From: Amoebophrya sp. A120
Taxonomy: Eukaryota; Sar; Dinophyceae; Syndiniales; Amoebophryaceae
Assembly (NCBI GenBank): GCA_905178155.1
Contig: CAJINV010000001.1
Span: 5,716,495 to 5,763,727 of the forward strand
Direction of reading: 5' to 3'
DNA length: 47,233 nucleotides
The position numbers and the translations under genes were made by a program. The notes under the pieces were generated by a model, which saw only the letters and a list, made by a program, of their open reading frames with translations, was not told where the DNA came from and searched no databases. This document shows, in pieces, positions 1 to 11,600 of the stretch. The number at the start of each line of letters is the position of its first letter. The first letter of the stretch is position 1.

Positions 1-312
1 GAAAGGGCGCGAGGGACGGCTCAACTTGGGCCAGAGGATTCCTGAGAGGATTTTGGAATCCTCTGCGGAATCCTCTGTGGAATCCTCCCCCGAAATCGAG
101 GCACCGCCGTCGGGGAAAGGGCGCGGAAGACGGCTCGACTTGGGCCAGAGGATTCCTGAGAGGATTTTGGAATCCTCTGAGGAATCCTCTGTGGAATCCT
201 CCCGCGAAATCGAGGCACTGCCGCCGGGGAAACAAAGGGCGCGAGGGACGGCTCAACTTGGGCCAGAGGATTCCTGAGAGGATTTTGGAATCCTCTGAGG
301 AATCCCCTGCGG
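1..312. repeat. Tandem array, ~118-bp unit (about 2.6 copies, runs off the left edge)
   Basis: Three successive copies begin near 1, 115 and 232. Each has the order GGGCGCG, ACGGCTC, TTGGGCCAGAGGATTCCTGA, then several variants of GGAATCCTCT. The short GGAATCC words are themselves nearly self-complementary, so each unit can fold. Copies differ by a few substitutions and a 2-3 bp indel. Open frames across it exist on both strands but only because of the repetition. Confidence 0.9.
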
Positions 313-575
313 AATCGTCTGCGAAAATGTGCGCCGGTTTGCCGGGGCCGCCAGGTTGCTCGCAATCCGCAGCCGACTGTGGCGATTTGGGCGCACGAGA
401 CTGCAACGCAGACGCGGCGCGGTTGTGCACACAAACAGCAGCGGCGTCCTTGCGCGCGCCGCGTTTTCGGTTGCATTGCAACACACTTTAGCACGAGCGA
501 AGCCGAAGGTTTCCCGGGAAACCTTAAACGACCTTGCCCGAGCGGAATCCATTGATTTCTGGGTCTCACAGCGTC
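313..575. other. Spacer between the 118-bp array and the palindrome
   Basis: GC-rich single-copy-looking sequence. I see no domain-bearing frame, RNA gene or inserted element in it. Confidence 0.5.
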
Positions 576-2330
576 ACTTTCTCTTTTTTTTTGACGCTAA
601 ATTTGAAAACTTTGGAAGGAAAACAAACAAACCCGATGGCACGGCCGTCCTCGGGGCTCCGGCAAGTATGCGAACCCGCATGGCACGGCCTCCCCGCAAG
701 AACCGCCAAAAGGCGCCGGACCTCGGCCGCAGCATAGCACCGGGATTCGGGTCCCCCGCCTGCCCCGGGGAGGCCGTGGCATGCGGGTTCGGGCGCGCTT
801 TTTTTTTTGACGCGAAATTGGAAAACTTTGGAAGAAAAACAACAAACCCGGATGGCCCGGCAGTCCTTGGGTTTCCGGCAAGTATGCGAACCCGCATGGT
901 ACGGCCTCCCCGCAAGAACCGCCAAAAGGCCCTGGACCTCGGCCGCAGCATAGCACCGGGATTCGGGTCCCCCGCCTGCCCCGGGGAGGCCGTAGCATGC
1001 GGGCTCGGGCGCGTTTTTTTTTTGACGCGAATTTTGCAAATTTTGGAAGAAAAACAAAAAACCCCGATGGCACGGCCGTCCTTGGGGTTCCGGCAAGTAT
1101 GAGAACCCGCATGGTATGGTCTTCCCGCAAGAGCTGTCAAAAAGCGCCGGGCCTTTGCCACAGCAAGCATAGCACCGAGATTCGGGCCCCCCGCCTGCCC
1201 CGGGGGGGCCATAGCATCCGGGTTCGGGCGCGCTTTTTTTTTTAGTGCGAATTTTGCAAATTTCGAAAAAAAAACAAAGAGCCCGGACGGCACGGCCGCC
1301 CTTGGGGTTCCGGCAAGTACGCGAATCCGCATGGTATGGCCTCCCCGCAAGGGCCGCCAAAAAGCGCCGGGGCTTTGCCGCAGCATAGCGCCGAGATTCG
1401 GCCCCCCCGCCTGCCCAGGGGGGGCCATAGCATGCGGGCTCGGGCGCGCTTTTTTTTTTGCGCGAATTCTGAAGGTTTTTGAAAAGAAACAAGGCAGCCC
1501 GGTGGCACGGCCGTCCTTCGGGTTCCGGCAAGTACGCGGGCCCGCACGGTGTGGCCCCTTCGCGAAAAGCCGCCAAAAAGCGCTGGGCGGGCCTTGGCCG
1601 CAAAATACCGCCGGGATTCAGCCCCCCCGCCTGTTCCGGGAGGGCCAACCATAGCGCGCGGTCTCGGGCGAAAGCTTGAAGCTTTTTGCGCAAAAAGCAG
1701 CGGCATCGGGCGGAAACCTGCCGGGCGCTGGATGGTCGCTCGCAGCGGCCGGGGTCTTTTTCTTTGATGTAGGCGCTGCCTTTTTCTAGTGTTGCCTTTG
1801 TTATTCTTGCGCACCTCCTTCCGCGCTCCGCTTTATCAAGTGTAAAGCTGTCTGGGTCTGGAAGGCGTCCAGAAACGCGCCGGGCTATCTTTCAACCACC
1901 CTTGCAAAATCAATGCTGGAAATAAGTGAAGCAGAGGCTTTTTTCATTAAAAAGCAGCAAGTAGATAAAGGAATAGCTAGAAGTAAGAAGCTAAGTAATT
2001 AGGCCGAGACCCGCCACCAGAGTGGGGCGATAGCTACCACAAAATAGACAAGGCTTCCCGCTTGGTCACTAGCTATCTGAACTATCTTAAGGCGTCGCGC
2101 TAAGGAAAACCTAGCTAGCTGAAGCGTTTAAAAACCTCGGGCGTTAAGGAAAAGCGGCACGCGCAGAAGGCTCCGCCGTTGGTGTGGCGTCGCCGGCAGC
2201 TCTATGCAGATTGAAAATTCCCCACTCCACAAGCAGCACGGTAGAGCCACGCTCTAGGTATTTGCCATGCATTTTTCTACTTTCTGACTGATGTCTGTCA
2301 TGCGTTTCTCTATGTCCGTCGTGCTAAGGC
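576..2330. repeat. Left arm of a ~4.8-kb near-palindrome
   Basis: Reads as the reverse complement of about 3495-5255; the symmetry point is near 2910. Matching landmarks include CTTGCGCACCTCCTT (about 1807-1821) against AAGGAGGTGCGCAAG (about 4006-4020), and CCCCACTCCACAAGCAGCAC (about 2221) against its complement near 3577. The outer part of the arm (576-1680) holds five units of ~215 bp, each with GGCACGGCCGTCC, GCCTGCCCCGGGG and a run of T beside GACGCGAA. The inner part (1690-2330) is unique to the arm. Arms differ by scattered substitutions, so this is not an exact assembly mirror. Confidence 0.9.
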
Positions 2331-2339
2331 GGTCGCTTT

Positions 2340-3380
2340 GATCACAAACGCGCGACGCTTCTTTCTTCATTTCTTCCGATTTTCCTTGTTGTTTCGATAT
2401 GGGGGCGCGGTCGCCATAGCGTCGGGGCTAGCGACGCCCCCGCTCTGATTCTGCTGCCCACTTTCGTCGTTCTTTCGCGGTTCTGTTGTTGCAGAAGCCA
2501 AGCGGTCCAAGACTCGCAATGTGGCTAGCCCCACTGCTATGGCGACCACGCTCCCATATCGAGGCAACAAATAAAACGACGACGGACTGGCGGCCGTTTT
2601 GCGCACAAATGTGCGGCGGTTCTTTCTTCATTTTTTCCGGTTTTCCTTGTTGTTTCGATATGGGGGCGTGGTCGCCGTAGCGTCGGGGCTGGCGACGCTC
2701 CCGCTCTGATTCTGCTGCCCACTTGCGTCGTTCTTTCGCGGTTCTGTTGTTGCAGAATCCAAGCGGTCCAAGACTCGCAATGTGGCTAGCCCCACTGCTA
2801 TGGCGACCACGCCCCCACATCGAAGCAACAAATAAAACGACGACGGATTGGCGGCCGTTTTTTTGATCTATCACAAATGTGCGGCGGCTCTTTCTTCATT
2901 TTTTCCGATTTTCCTTGTTGTTTCGATATGGGGGCGTGGTCGCCGTAGCGTCGGGGCTGGCGACGATCCCGCTCTGATTCTGCTGCCCACTTTCGTCGTT
3001 CTTTCGCGGTTCTGTTGTTGCAGAATTCAAGCGGTCCAAGACTCGCAATGTGGCTAGCCCCACTGCTATGGCGACCACGCCCCCATATCGAAACAACAAA
3101 GAAAACGACGACGGATTGGCGGTCGTTTTGATCACAAATGTGCGGCGGTTCTTTCTTCATTTTTTCCGATTTTCCTTGTTGCCTCGATATGGGGGCGTGG
3201 TCGCCGTAGCGTCGGGGCTGGCGACGATCCCGCTCTGATTCTGCTGCCCACTTTCGTCGTTCTTTCGCGGTTCTGTTGTTGCAGAATCCAAGCGGTCCAA
3301 GACTCGCAATGTGGCTAGCCCCACTGGTATGGCGACCGCGCCCCCATATCGAAACAACAAAGAAAACGACGACGGAGGTG
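2340..3380. repeat. Central satellite, four units of ~260 bp
   Basis: Units start near 2357, 2620, 2888 and 3146 at the word TTCTTTCTTCATTT. Each contains TCGATATGGGGGCG...GGTCGCC and, ~180 bp later, the inverted form GGCGACC...CCCCCATATCGA, so every unit is a foldback. Copies are ~95% alike by eye. The last unit is interrupted at about 3375 by unrelated GC-rich sequence. Frames are open on both strands across several units; I treat them as repeat artefacts. Confidence 0.9.
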
Positions 3381-3494
3381 CAGGCGCAGAGGTGGCGCCC
3401 GAGTCCGACTGAGGTGTAGGCGCAGGCGCTCCACAGCGCGAGCCGGGTCGGTAATATGTGTGAGAGCTGAAAAATACCCCCACGCCACAAGCAG

Positions 3495-5430
3495 CACGAC
3501 AGACATAGAGAAATGCATGACAGACATCAGTAAGAAAGTGGAAAAATGCATGGCAAATACCTAGAGCGTGGCTCTATCGTGCTGCTTGTGGAGTGGGGAA
3601 CTTTCAATCTGCATAGGGCTGCCGGCGACGCCACACCAACGGCGGAGCCTTCTGCGCGTGCCGCTTTTCCTTAACGCCCGAGGTTTTTAAATGCTTCAGC
3701 TAGCTAGGTTTTCCTTAGCGCGGCGCCTTGCGGTAGTTCGGATAGCTAGTGACCAAGCGGGAAACTTTGTCTATTTTGTGGTAGCTATCGACCCACTCTG
3801 GTGGCGGGTCTCGGCCTAATTATTTAGCTCCTTACCTCGTTCTAGCTATTCCTCTATCTACTTGCTGTATGTTTTTTAATGAAAAAAGCCTCTGCGTCAC
3901 TTATTTACAGCATTTTGCAAGGGTGGTTGAAAGATAGCCCGGCGCATTTCTGGACGCCTTCCAGACCCAGACAGCTTTCCACTTGATAAAGCGGTCGGAG
4001 CGCGGAAGGAGGTGCGCAAGAATAACAGAGGCAATATTAGAAAAAGGCAGCGCCTACATCAAAGAAAAAGACCCCGGCCGCTGCGCGCGACCATCCAACC
4101 CCCGGCCGGTTTCCGCCCGATGCCGCTGCTTTTTGCGCAAAAAGCTTCAAGCTTTCGCCCGGGACCGCGCGCTATGGCCCTCCCGGAACAGGCGGGGGGG
4201 CTGAATCCCGGCGGCATGTTGCGGCCCAGCCCGCCCGGCGCTTTTTGGCGGCTTTTCGCGAAGGGGCCACACCGTGCGGGCCCGCGTACTTGCCGGAACC
4301 CGAAGGACGGCCGTGCCACCGGGCCGCCTTGTTTCTTTTCAAAAACCTCCAGAATTCGCGCAAAAAAAAAAGCGCGCCAGAGCCCGCACGCTGTGGCCCC
4401 CCCGGGGCAGGCGGGGGGGCCGGGTCTCGGCGCTATGCTGCGGCAAAGCCCCGGCGCTTTTTGGCGGCCCTTGCGGGGAGACCATACCACGCGGGTTCGC
4501 GTACTTGCCGGAACCCCAAGGGCGGCCGTGCCGCTGGGGCTCTTTGTTTTTTTTCAAAATTTGCAAAATTCGCATCAAAAAAAAAAGCGCGCCCGAACCC
4601 GGATGCTATGGCCCCCCCGGGGCAGGCGGGGGGCCCGAATCTCGGTGCTATGCTGTGGCAAAGGCCCGGCGCTTTTTGACGGCTCTTGCGGGAAGACCAT
4701 ACCATGCGGGTCCTCATACTTGCCGGAACCCCAAGGACGGCCGTGCCATCGGGGTTTTTTGTTTTTCTTTCAAAATTTGCAAAATTCGCGCCAAAAAAAA
4801 AGCGCGCCCGAACCCACATGCTACGGCCTCCCCGGGGCAGGCGGGGGACCCGAATCCCGGCGCTATGCTGCGGCCGAGGTCCGGCGCCTTTTGGCGGTTC
4901 TTGCGGGGAGGCCGTACCATGCGGGGTCGCATACTTGCCGGAACCCCAAGGACGGCCGTGCCGTCCGGGTTTGTTGTTTTTCTTCCAAAGTTTTCCAATT
5001 TCGCGTCAAAAAAAAAAGCGCGCCCGAACCCGCATGCTACGGCCTCCCCGGGGCAGGCGGGGGGCCCGAATCCCGGCGCTATGCTGCGGCCGAGGTCCGG
5101 CGCCTTTTGGCGGTTCTTGCGGGGAGGCCGTGCCATGCGGGTTCGCATACTTGCCGGAGCCCCGAGGACGGCCGTGCCATCGGGTTTGTTTGTTTTTCTT
5201 CCAAAGTTTTCAAATTTCGCGTCAAAAAAAAAAGCGCGCCCGAACCCGCATGCTAAGGCCTCCCCGGGGCCGGCGGGGGACCCGAATCCCGGCGCTATGC
5301 TGCGGCCGAGGCCCGGCGCCTTTTGGCGGTTCTTGCGGGGAGACCGTACCACGCGGATTCGCAACGTAGGGACATCCCAAAGGACGGCCGTGCCACCGCG
5401 ATTGCTTGTTTTTGATTCAAAAAAGTGCTG
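3495..5430. repeat. Right arm of the near-palindrome, with one extra ~215-bp unit
   Basis: Inverted counterpart of 576-2330. The outer part has six GGACGGCCGTGCC units (near 4303, 4521, 4735, 4950, 5166 and 5383) against five in the left arm, so the arms have gained or lost units independently. The last unit (5260-5430) is more diverged. Confidence 0.88.
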
Positions 5431-5635
5431 CACTTTTGAAAAAAAGCGGAATCCGCGTGCTACGGTGGCCCCAGGAAACCCAAACCCGCTTGATATCTTG
5501 CCCAAGTGCCACTTTCTCCCGCACCCGGTTGATATTCGCACCAAAGAAACTAAAACCCGGTCGATATCGTGATCAAAAAAACTACATCTGATTTGAGGTA
5601 TCAAATAAATTGTTTTTTTTTTGTGTTTCTGTCTT

Positions 5636-5670
5636 TTCGATATGGGGGGGGGGGATTTTTCCTCATGATA
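5636..5670 (-). mobile_element. Solo terminus of a C-family introner (possible end of a giant element)
   Basis: In the sense of the neighbouring gene the sequence starts TATCATGAGGAAAAATCCCC and continues to CCATATCGAAAA. This matches the ends of the elements at 22096-22759 (TATTGTGAGGAAAAATG...) and 31679-31982 (TATCAAAAGGAAAAATCCCC...). The five bases before it, GTCGT, would be the target duplicate. No partner end (ATA followed by GTCGT in gene sense) is visible in 1-5635, so the partner probably lies beyond the left edge. The apparent stop codon of the lipase gene (5663-5665) is inside this terminus. Confidence 0.65.
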
Positions 5671-8600
5671 ACGACTCGCTATTGTTTATAATTCCCGAGG
5701 ACGAGCGATAATCCATCGCGATATCCACCACGTCCTCCTTCACCGGCTCTTCTTCTACTTCGATCTTGTTCATCATCTTTGGTGTGGTCGTCGGGAACAC
5801 GTGCTCTGGTTCCAAATCCCGTTCGGAAGCTGAAAAGGCGCTTTTGTTCTTGATCGTGTCCTATCAAATGTACAAATGTCTGGGTCTGGAAGAGTCATGC
5901 TGTTTTTGCACATAGAAAACCAAAGCGACACAAAGACCTCGAGGAACCATCCACAACCAAGAACCTTGGATAAGTGGAGTCCCCGAAGTCCTGGAGGTGA
6001 GATGCGAGGGGGACGCCTATTAGCTAAAGCACTAAAAATTAGCACTAAAGCAGAGACCTTTGGCACTAAAAAAAGCACTAAAAATTAGCACTAAAGGCAT
6101 GCTGTTTTTGCATGACGCCGAAGGTCTGGCATGGAAGCTCTAGCATCACAGGTCTCGAGAAGCTTCCGCCATGCCGAATCCGCATGACAAATCCCACATT
6201 TTGGTGACAGAAAGTGGGCAGCTTTTGCTACCTATGCATGAGAGATTTTTCTGTGTTCTGAAATGCGCATCACAAGTTTGTATTCTTCCAGACCCAGACA
6301 TATTTGCAATGCATATGTCCGCGATACTGGACTGTCGTTTCGTGTTCTTGATGTTGCTCACAAAGTCCGCGTGTCGCTGCGCGAACGCCGCGGCGTCGAC
6401 CCGCTCGTGCTCCGGGGTCTTCTTGTCCAGCGGACTGCTCGTGCCGATGCGCAGCGGCGACCCGGCGCCGAACACGCCCGTGTCCTTCCGGAAGGGCACG
6501 GAGGTCAGCACCCCGGTTAAATTTCGCGCAGACACGCTGTCGCGGTGGAACACCGACTTGACCCGGTTCCAGTGGGGAGACACGCTGGTGCTGTCCTCGC
6601 CCTCCATGGACAGTTGCCGGTGCATCTGCTTCGCGCCGAGATTGAACGCCTTGTTCAGCTCGCTGCTGTAGCCCTGCAGCGCGCAGAAGCTGGACAACAC
6701 CAAATCGTCCGCCATGTACCCGTTAAACAGGCGGAGCTTGACCAACCCCGCGAAGATCAGGTCCGTGAAGCAGATGCGGATCATCAGCACGTTGATTACG
6801 GCGTCCACTGCCATGGTGACCACGGTGCCCCAGAAGGAGTCCGCGCGGAACACCACGTCCATCACGGTTTGCGCCTCCTCGTAGATGCCCCAAAGAACCA
6901 AAGAGAGCCCCAGCCAGAACAGCGCGAACGCCGTGAACCAGGCCTTGGTCACCTTGGGCAACATTTTGGAGTGCAAGTGCGACATCAGCGTGCCCTGCAC
7001 GATCGCCTCGCGCAGCTCCACGGACTGTCGGGACTTGGTCGCGCGTCCGTTGCCCGGGGTCGCGGCCGTGGCACCGCTGCTGCCGTGGGAATCGAAAATG
7101 GTGGAGGGCAACTGCGTCTGGTCGTCCAAATCTTCGGTGCTCTTCATCTTGCGCATCACCCAGTTGCCGATATCCGTCATGGCCCCGCTGCCGCGCCGGG
7201 CCAGGGACTTCCGCGATACCATCTTCTCCTGCTGGACACCCGTCGCCTGGCTGCTGGCGCAGCTCTCCTTGCTGCTGTTGGAGTCGCGCTTGGTCAGCGC
7301 CATGGGGTTGTTGGTTACCATTTGCTGCTGCTGCTGCTGTTGCATGGCCTTCAGGTTGCCGCGACGGTTCACAACCGGCTCCTTCTCGGTACCCACCGCA
7401 GCGGAAACGAGAGTCTTCTTTTCGCTAGACAGCAGCGTTGGGATGGCGTCCTTCAAAAAGCTACCGGCGGAGGATACGGGAGACGGGTTACCCGACTTTA
7501 GCGCGGGGGACGTCTGAGTTTTGATGTTGAAATTATGTTGAAAAGATCTAGATTTACTTTGCACAACCAACCAAAAACAATTTTTGAACAGCGAAGAAAC
7601 CTCTGCTCATGGTCCTGTCGCGATCGAGTTCTCACCGACTTTCCCCTCTATTACTTAATCAGTTTTCTAACTTCTGTTTTAGCAAATTTCATCAGTACCG
7701 CTTGTTCATCCCGATTTGGCGTGACACCGGTTTTCTCCACCGCTTTTCTTCCCAGCAAACGAAAAGCTTCCAAAGACGCCAACGCCCGGAACGCAGCCCA
7801 GGAGGTGATACCGCAGTAGCCGACGTAGATCAGGGATCCGTACAGCAGCTTCAAGTTGCCCATCCCGTGTCCGATGATGCTGAGCACCGGCCACAGCATC
7901 ACGATCGCGAGCAAGGGGACCACGAAGATGATCATGTAGGGGAAAATTGTGAACGGCAACAGCTCCATGACCAATCTCGCCCCACCGACCACGCCCGGGG
8001 TGACCATCATGCCGACGGAAGCCACGGGCAAATTCAGCATGACGTCGATGAACAACCTCGCGGCGACGTTGAGAAATTCCGGGCGCTCGTCGCTGTCGGG
8101 GAACAGCATGTAGAACCAGGGCAACCAAGACAACACCACGGTGACCGTCAACCGCACGGTCAAAGCAAGAATGGTCCACTTGGCGGACGCCTTGTAGTCC
8201 CGCCAGTGGTTCAACGCCCGAATCGCGGCGTACAGGGTGACCGCGGCGACGAACAATTTGAAGATGTACATCAACGTGTAGAACACGGACAGTCTCCGCT
8301 TCACCTCAAAGGCCTGCTCCACCGTGTAGTCGTCGTTGGCACTCGGCGACGCGGGCGTGGTTTCCGCACTCACGGACTCCGCGGAGGCGACCTGCAGGTA
8401 CCGCCGAGCTGTTCCTGCTGCGTTTGAAGCAGAAACTTCCGTCAAAACCCGCCTCCGCGAGTCGCCTTCCGCGCCGTCGCCGCCGAAACCGCTGCCGGCG
8501 GTGCGAAACATGTCCAGCATGGACTTCACGTCCTCGTGCGTCAGGCTCTCCTCCTCGCCGGAAAACAGCGTCTTGCACACCTGCGGCAGCTCCTGCACCG

Positions 8601-11600
8601 CACCCATGGCGACGATGACGAAGGCGAGACCGACGAAAATCATCAGGATCGAGCGCCGGAACGCGAGGAAGGAGCGGATGGTCGGGGTGAGGTTCTTGTC
8701 CGTCCAGTATTACAATCAAAAATGCCCCACCCCCGAACTTGAGAGCATTTGTATTGCAAACCTTTCCAAATGAAACGTTCGCCCTCTTGCATCTTTCGCA
8801 TCACAGATTTCCGATCGTGAATAGCAAAAATTTGTATTGCAAAAGATCCCAGCAAGAGCGGCGCTTGTCATGCAAGCGATGCGACACACACCTAGACTCT
8901 GCATCAGAAAGGTTCATACTCCTTTCATGAAAAAGTTTTCATTTGGAAACTTTGCATCACAAATTTTTGCAACTTTGGGGGTGGGGGCATTTTTCCTCGC
9001 GATATCCAGTACTTTTCGTCCGGAAACAGCGGGAGTTGAATCACCTTCGTTGATCGGAAGAAGACGCGCGCGACGTGCATGGGCCACGCGTTCAACAGCA
9101 GCTTCCGCACGTTTGCGTCCTTCGGGATCCAGCCCGCGCACGTCCACACGCAGTCCTTCTTCCCCGTGAACCGGGAGAACAGCTGCGGGTTCTCCAGCCG
9201 GGCGAGAAGCACCGGGGAGGGGCGGTCGACGGACTCGAGGGAACTCAGATCCTCGCCCGCGATGGAGGAGGTCGACAACCGATTTCCCCTGGTGCGGCCC
9301 TTGTCGTGATTCGGCGTGCCGGGGCGGAACCAGGCCAATCCGGCGGAAATGAGTGTGACCAAGGTGGCGATGCCCACAATGGAAATAAACATGATTAAGG
9401 CGGGCGACATGCTGGACTCCGAGCCGCTCTGCGGGGGGTCGGACTCCTGCATCGGCTCGTCGACCGCGGGGACGACCGGGCTCACGCTGTACTGCGTGCC
9501 AACGACCTCCTGCAACCGACGCGAAGAGGAAGCTGGAGCGGCAGTGGGTGTGGAGGAGGTGATTTGCGCCACGGGCACGTTGTAGCACGTGTTGTACAGG
9601 GCGGGAACGCAAACGCCGACGCTGATCGTGTTTTCCACCGTCGTGGTCGAAGCAGCTGCTCCTGTGGACGTCAGCTGCCGGGCACGCAGCCGACCTCCGG
9701 CACCGGTGGAACGCACACACAAGTCCGCAATGGGGATCGTCCGCGCGGCGGTGCCGCCACCGTTCACCTGCGTGCAGGCCTCCGTCTGGTCGGTGAGGGG
9801 CAGGACTTGCGAGAAAAGCGAGCTGGTTTGCCCAGACTCCAGATCCGTCTCCTCCAGATCCACGCCTAAGTTCGGTGCGCCCGCCGCCGTGGCGAGCACG
9901 CGGACGCGAGTGCGCAACTGCCGCTCGAAGGAGAGCGGCACGACGGAGAACCCGACCTTCACCAACGCCGACACCGACACGTCCGTCGGCGCCTGCATAA
10001 CCTCGGTTTCATCCGGGTACTGCACACGCACGAAGGACTTCTCGCCCAGGATCGCGCAGCGCTCGTAGGGCGCACCGTACGAGGGGTCCTGGCCCAGCTG
10101 AAACAGCTCGAAGTCCTGGTCCTTCTCGATGCAGGGGTGGCCGACCGTTCTCTTCGCGTCCGCCGCCGTGTCCGGCACGCACACACCCTGGTCGTTGGCG
10201 CACATGTTCGCCGCGCACCCGCACAGCCCGCCGCGCAGACACTTGGCGTTGCGGAAGGCGTCGCAGGTCCGCTCGCCGGCCTCGTAGTTGCAGAAGGCCG
10301 CCGGCACGATTTTCGCGCAGTAAGACTGCTCCGTGGACTTGGTCAGGGACAGAGACTGCTCCATCTCGGCGTAGCCGCGGTCGAGGAACTTCTGCTCCAG
10401 GTTGCCGAACTCCTTCGCGATCGCAACCTGGCTCACGGCGGTAAGCAAACCCGTCCCCGCGTCGATTTCCGCCACGTGCACCTTGTAGGCGCTGTCGCCC
10501 GGCTTCACGAACGCGTAGAAGTCGACGGAGTAGACGTTCGTGTTCGGGTCTTTCAGTTCGTACACGAGACACACCTTCGTGCTCGCGTCCAACCCCCGGC
10601 ACAGCAGCTTCTGGGGCGTCAGTTTGTACTCCAACCGCAGGGCCGGCGCGTTCTTCGCGTACACCTGCACAAACACGGCGTTCTCCTCCGGCAGCAGCAC
10701 GGCCACGTGCAACACCAGCGTCGCGGTGGCGGTGACCGCGGTCGCCGCGGGGGCCACGTTTCCGTAGTAGGAAGCTTCGACCTCCACCGCGGTTCCAGCG
10801 GACGTTTTGGACGCGTGGGCGAGGAGAAACGAAGCGTCGTCCAGCGCGACGCAGGCGACGGAACTCGCCGGGTGCTGCCCCGTGACTACCGCCGGGCACA
10901 GGTTCGGGTTCTTCAGCTGCAGTTCCAACGCCTGCACGTCCGGCACCGAGAATTTGTTGGCCGTGAGTGAAGCGGGGGGCGCCAGCGCCGGCGGCTGGCC
11001 GGGCCGCAGCTGCGTGATCGCGGTCGCGCGCATGGACTCGTACGCCAAGCTCGAGCGCAGCACCTCCGCGCCCATGGCGCACTGCGGGTCGTGCGCTGCG
11101 CACTTGTCCGTCACGCACTTGTCGATCCACTCGCCGGCGGTCGTGGTCGCGCACTGGCCCGCGGCGGGGGTCAAACCCGTGGACGCGTAGGTGTCGACGA
11201 AGGTACGGTATTTGGACAGCACGTGGTGGTCGAAAATGTCGCAGAAGTTCACCTCCCCCAACTCAAAGCCGTTGCAGCCCTTACTGTGCATCACGCCGGT
11301 GGGCGCGGTGCACATGCTGTGCTCCCGTACGCCGCCCAATCGGAACCCGAGGGGGAAGGCTTTCACGATGTCCTGCTGCATGTGGAAGGAGTCGCCAAAG
11401 CAGTACTGCGGGTAGGAATACGGCGCGAACACCGGCGGTGCCGCGAAGGTGACCAGTCGGCCAAACTCGATGTCCAAGCGGTGCAGGACCGCGACGGCAG
11501 CGCCTAACGAGTGACCGGTGATGTACACCTGGTTGCACTGGGCGGAATCCTGGGCCAGCGTCATCCAGTTCGCGAAGTCCGGGTGCTCCTTGAACCGCTT

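Noticed and set aside
566-1693. Long minus-strand frames (up to 375 codons) in the left palindrome arm and their mirror images at 4012-5572
   Set aside because: They are repeats of the same ~70-residue block, open in several frames and on both strands, produced by the ~215-bp tandem unit. No domain, and frame choice is arbitrary.
2367-3490. Minus-strand frames across the central satellite
   Set aside because: Repetition of one unit in several frames; nothing resembling a protein family.
6545-7501. Plus-strand 318-codon frame rich in His, Arg and Gln
   Set aside because: Antisense shadow of the lipase gene's sixth exon.
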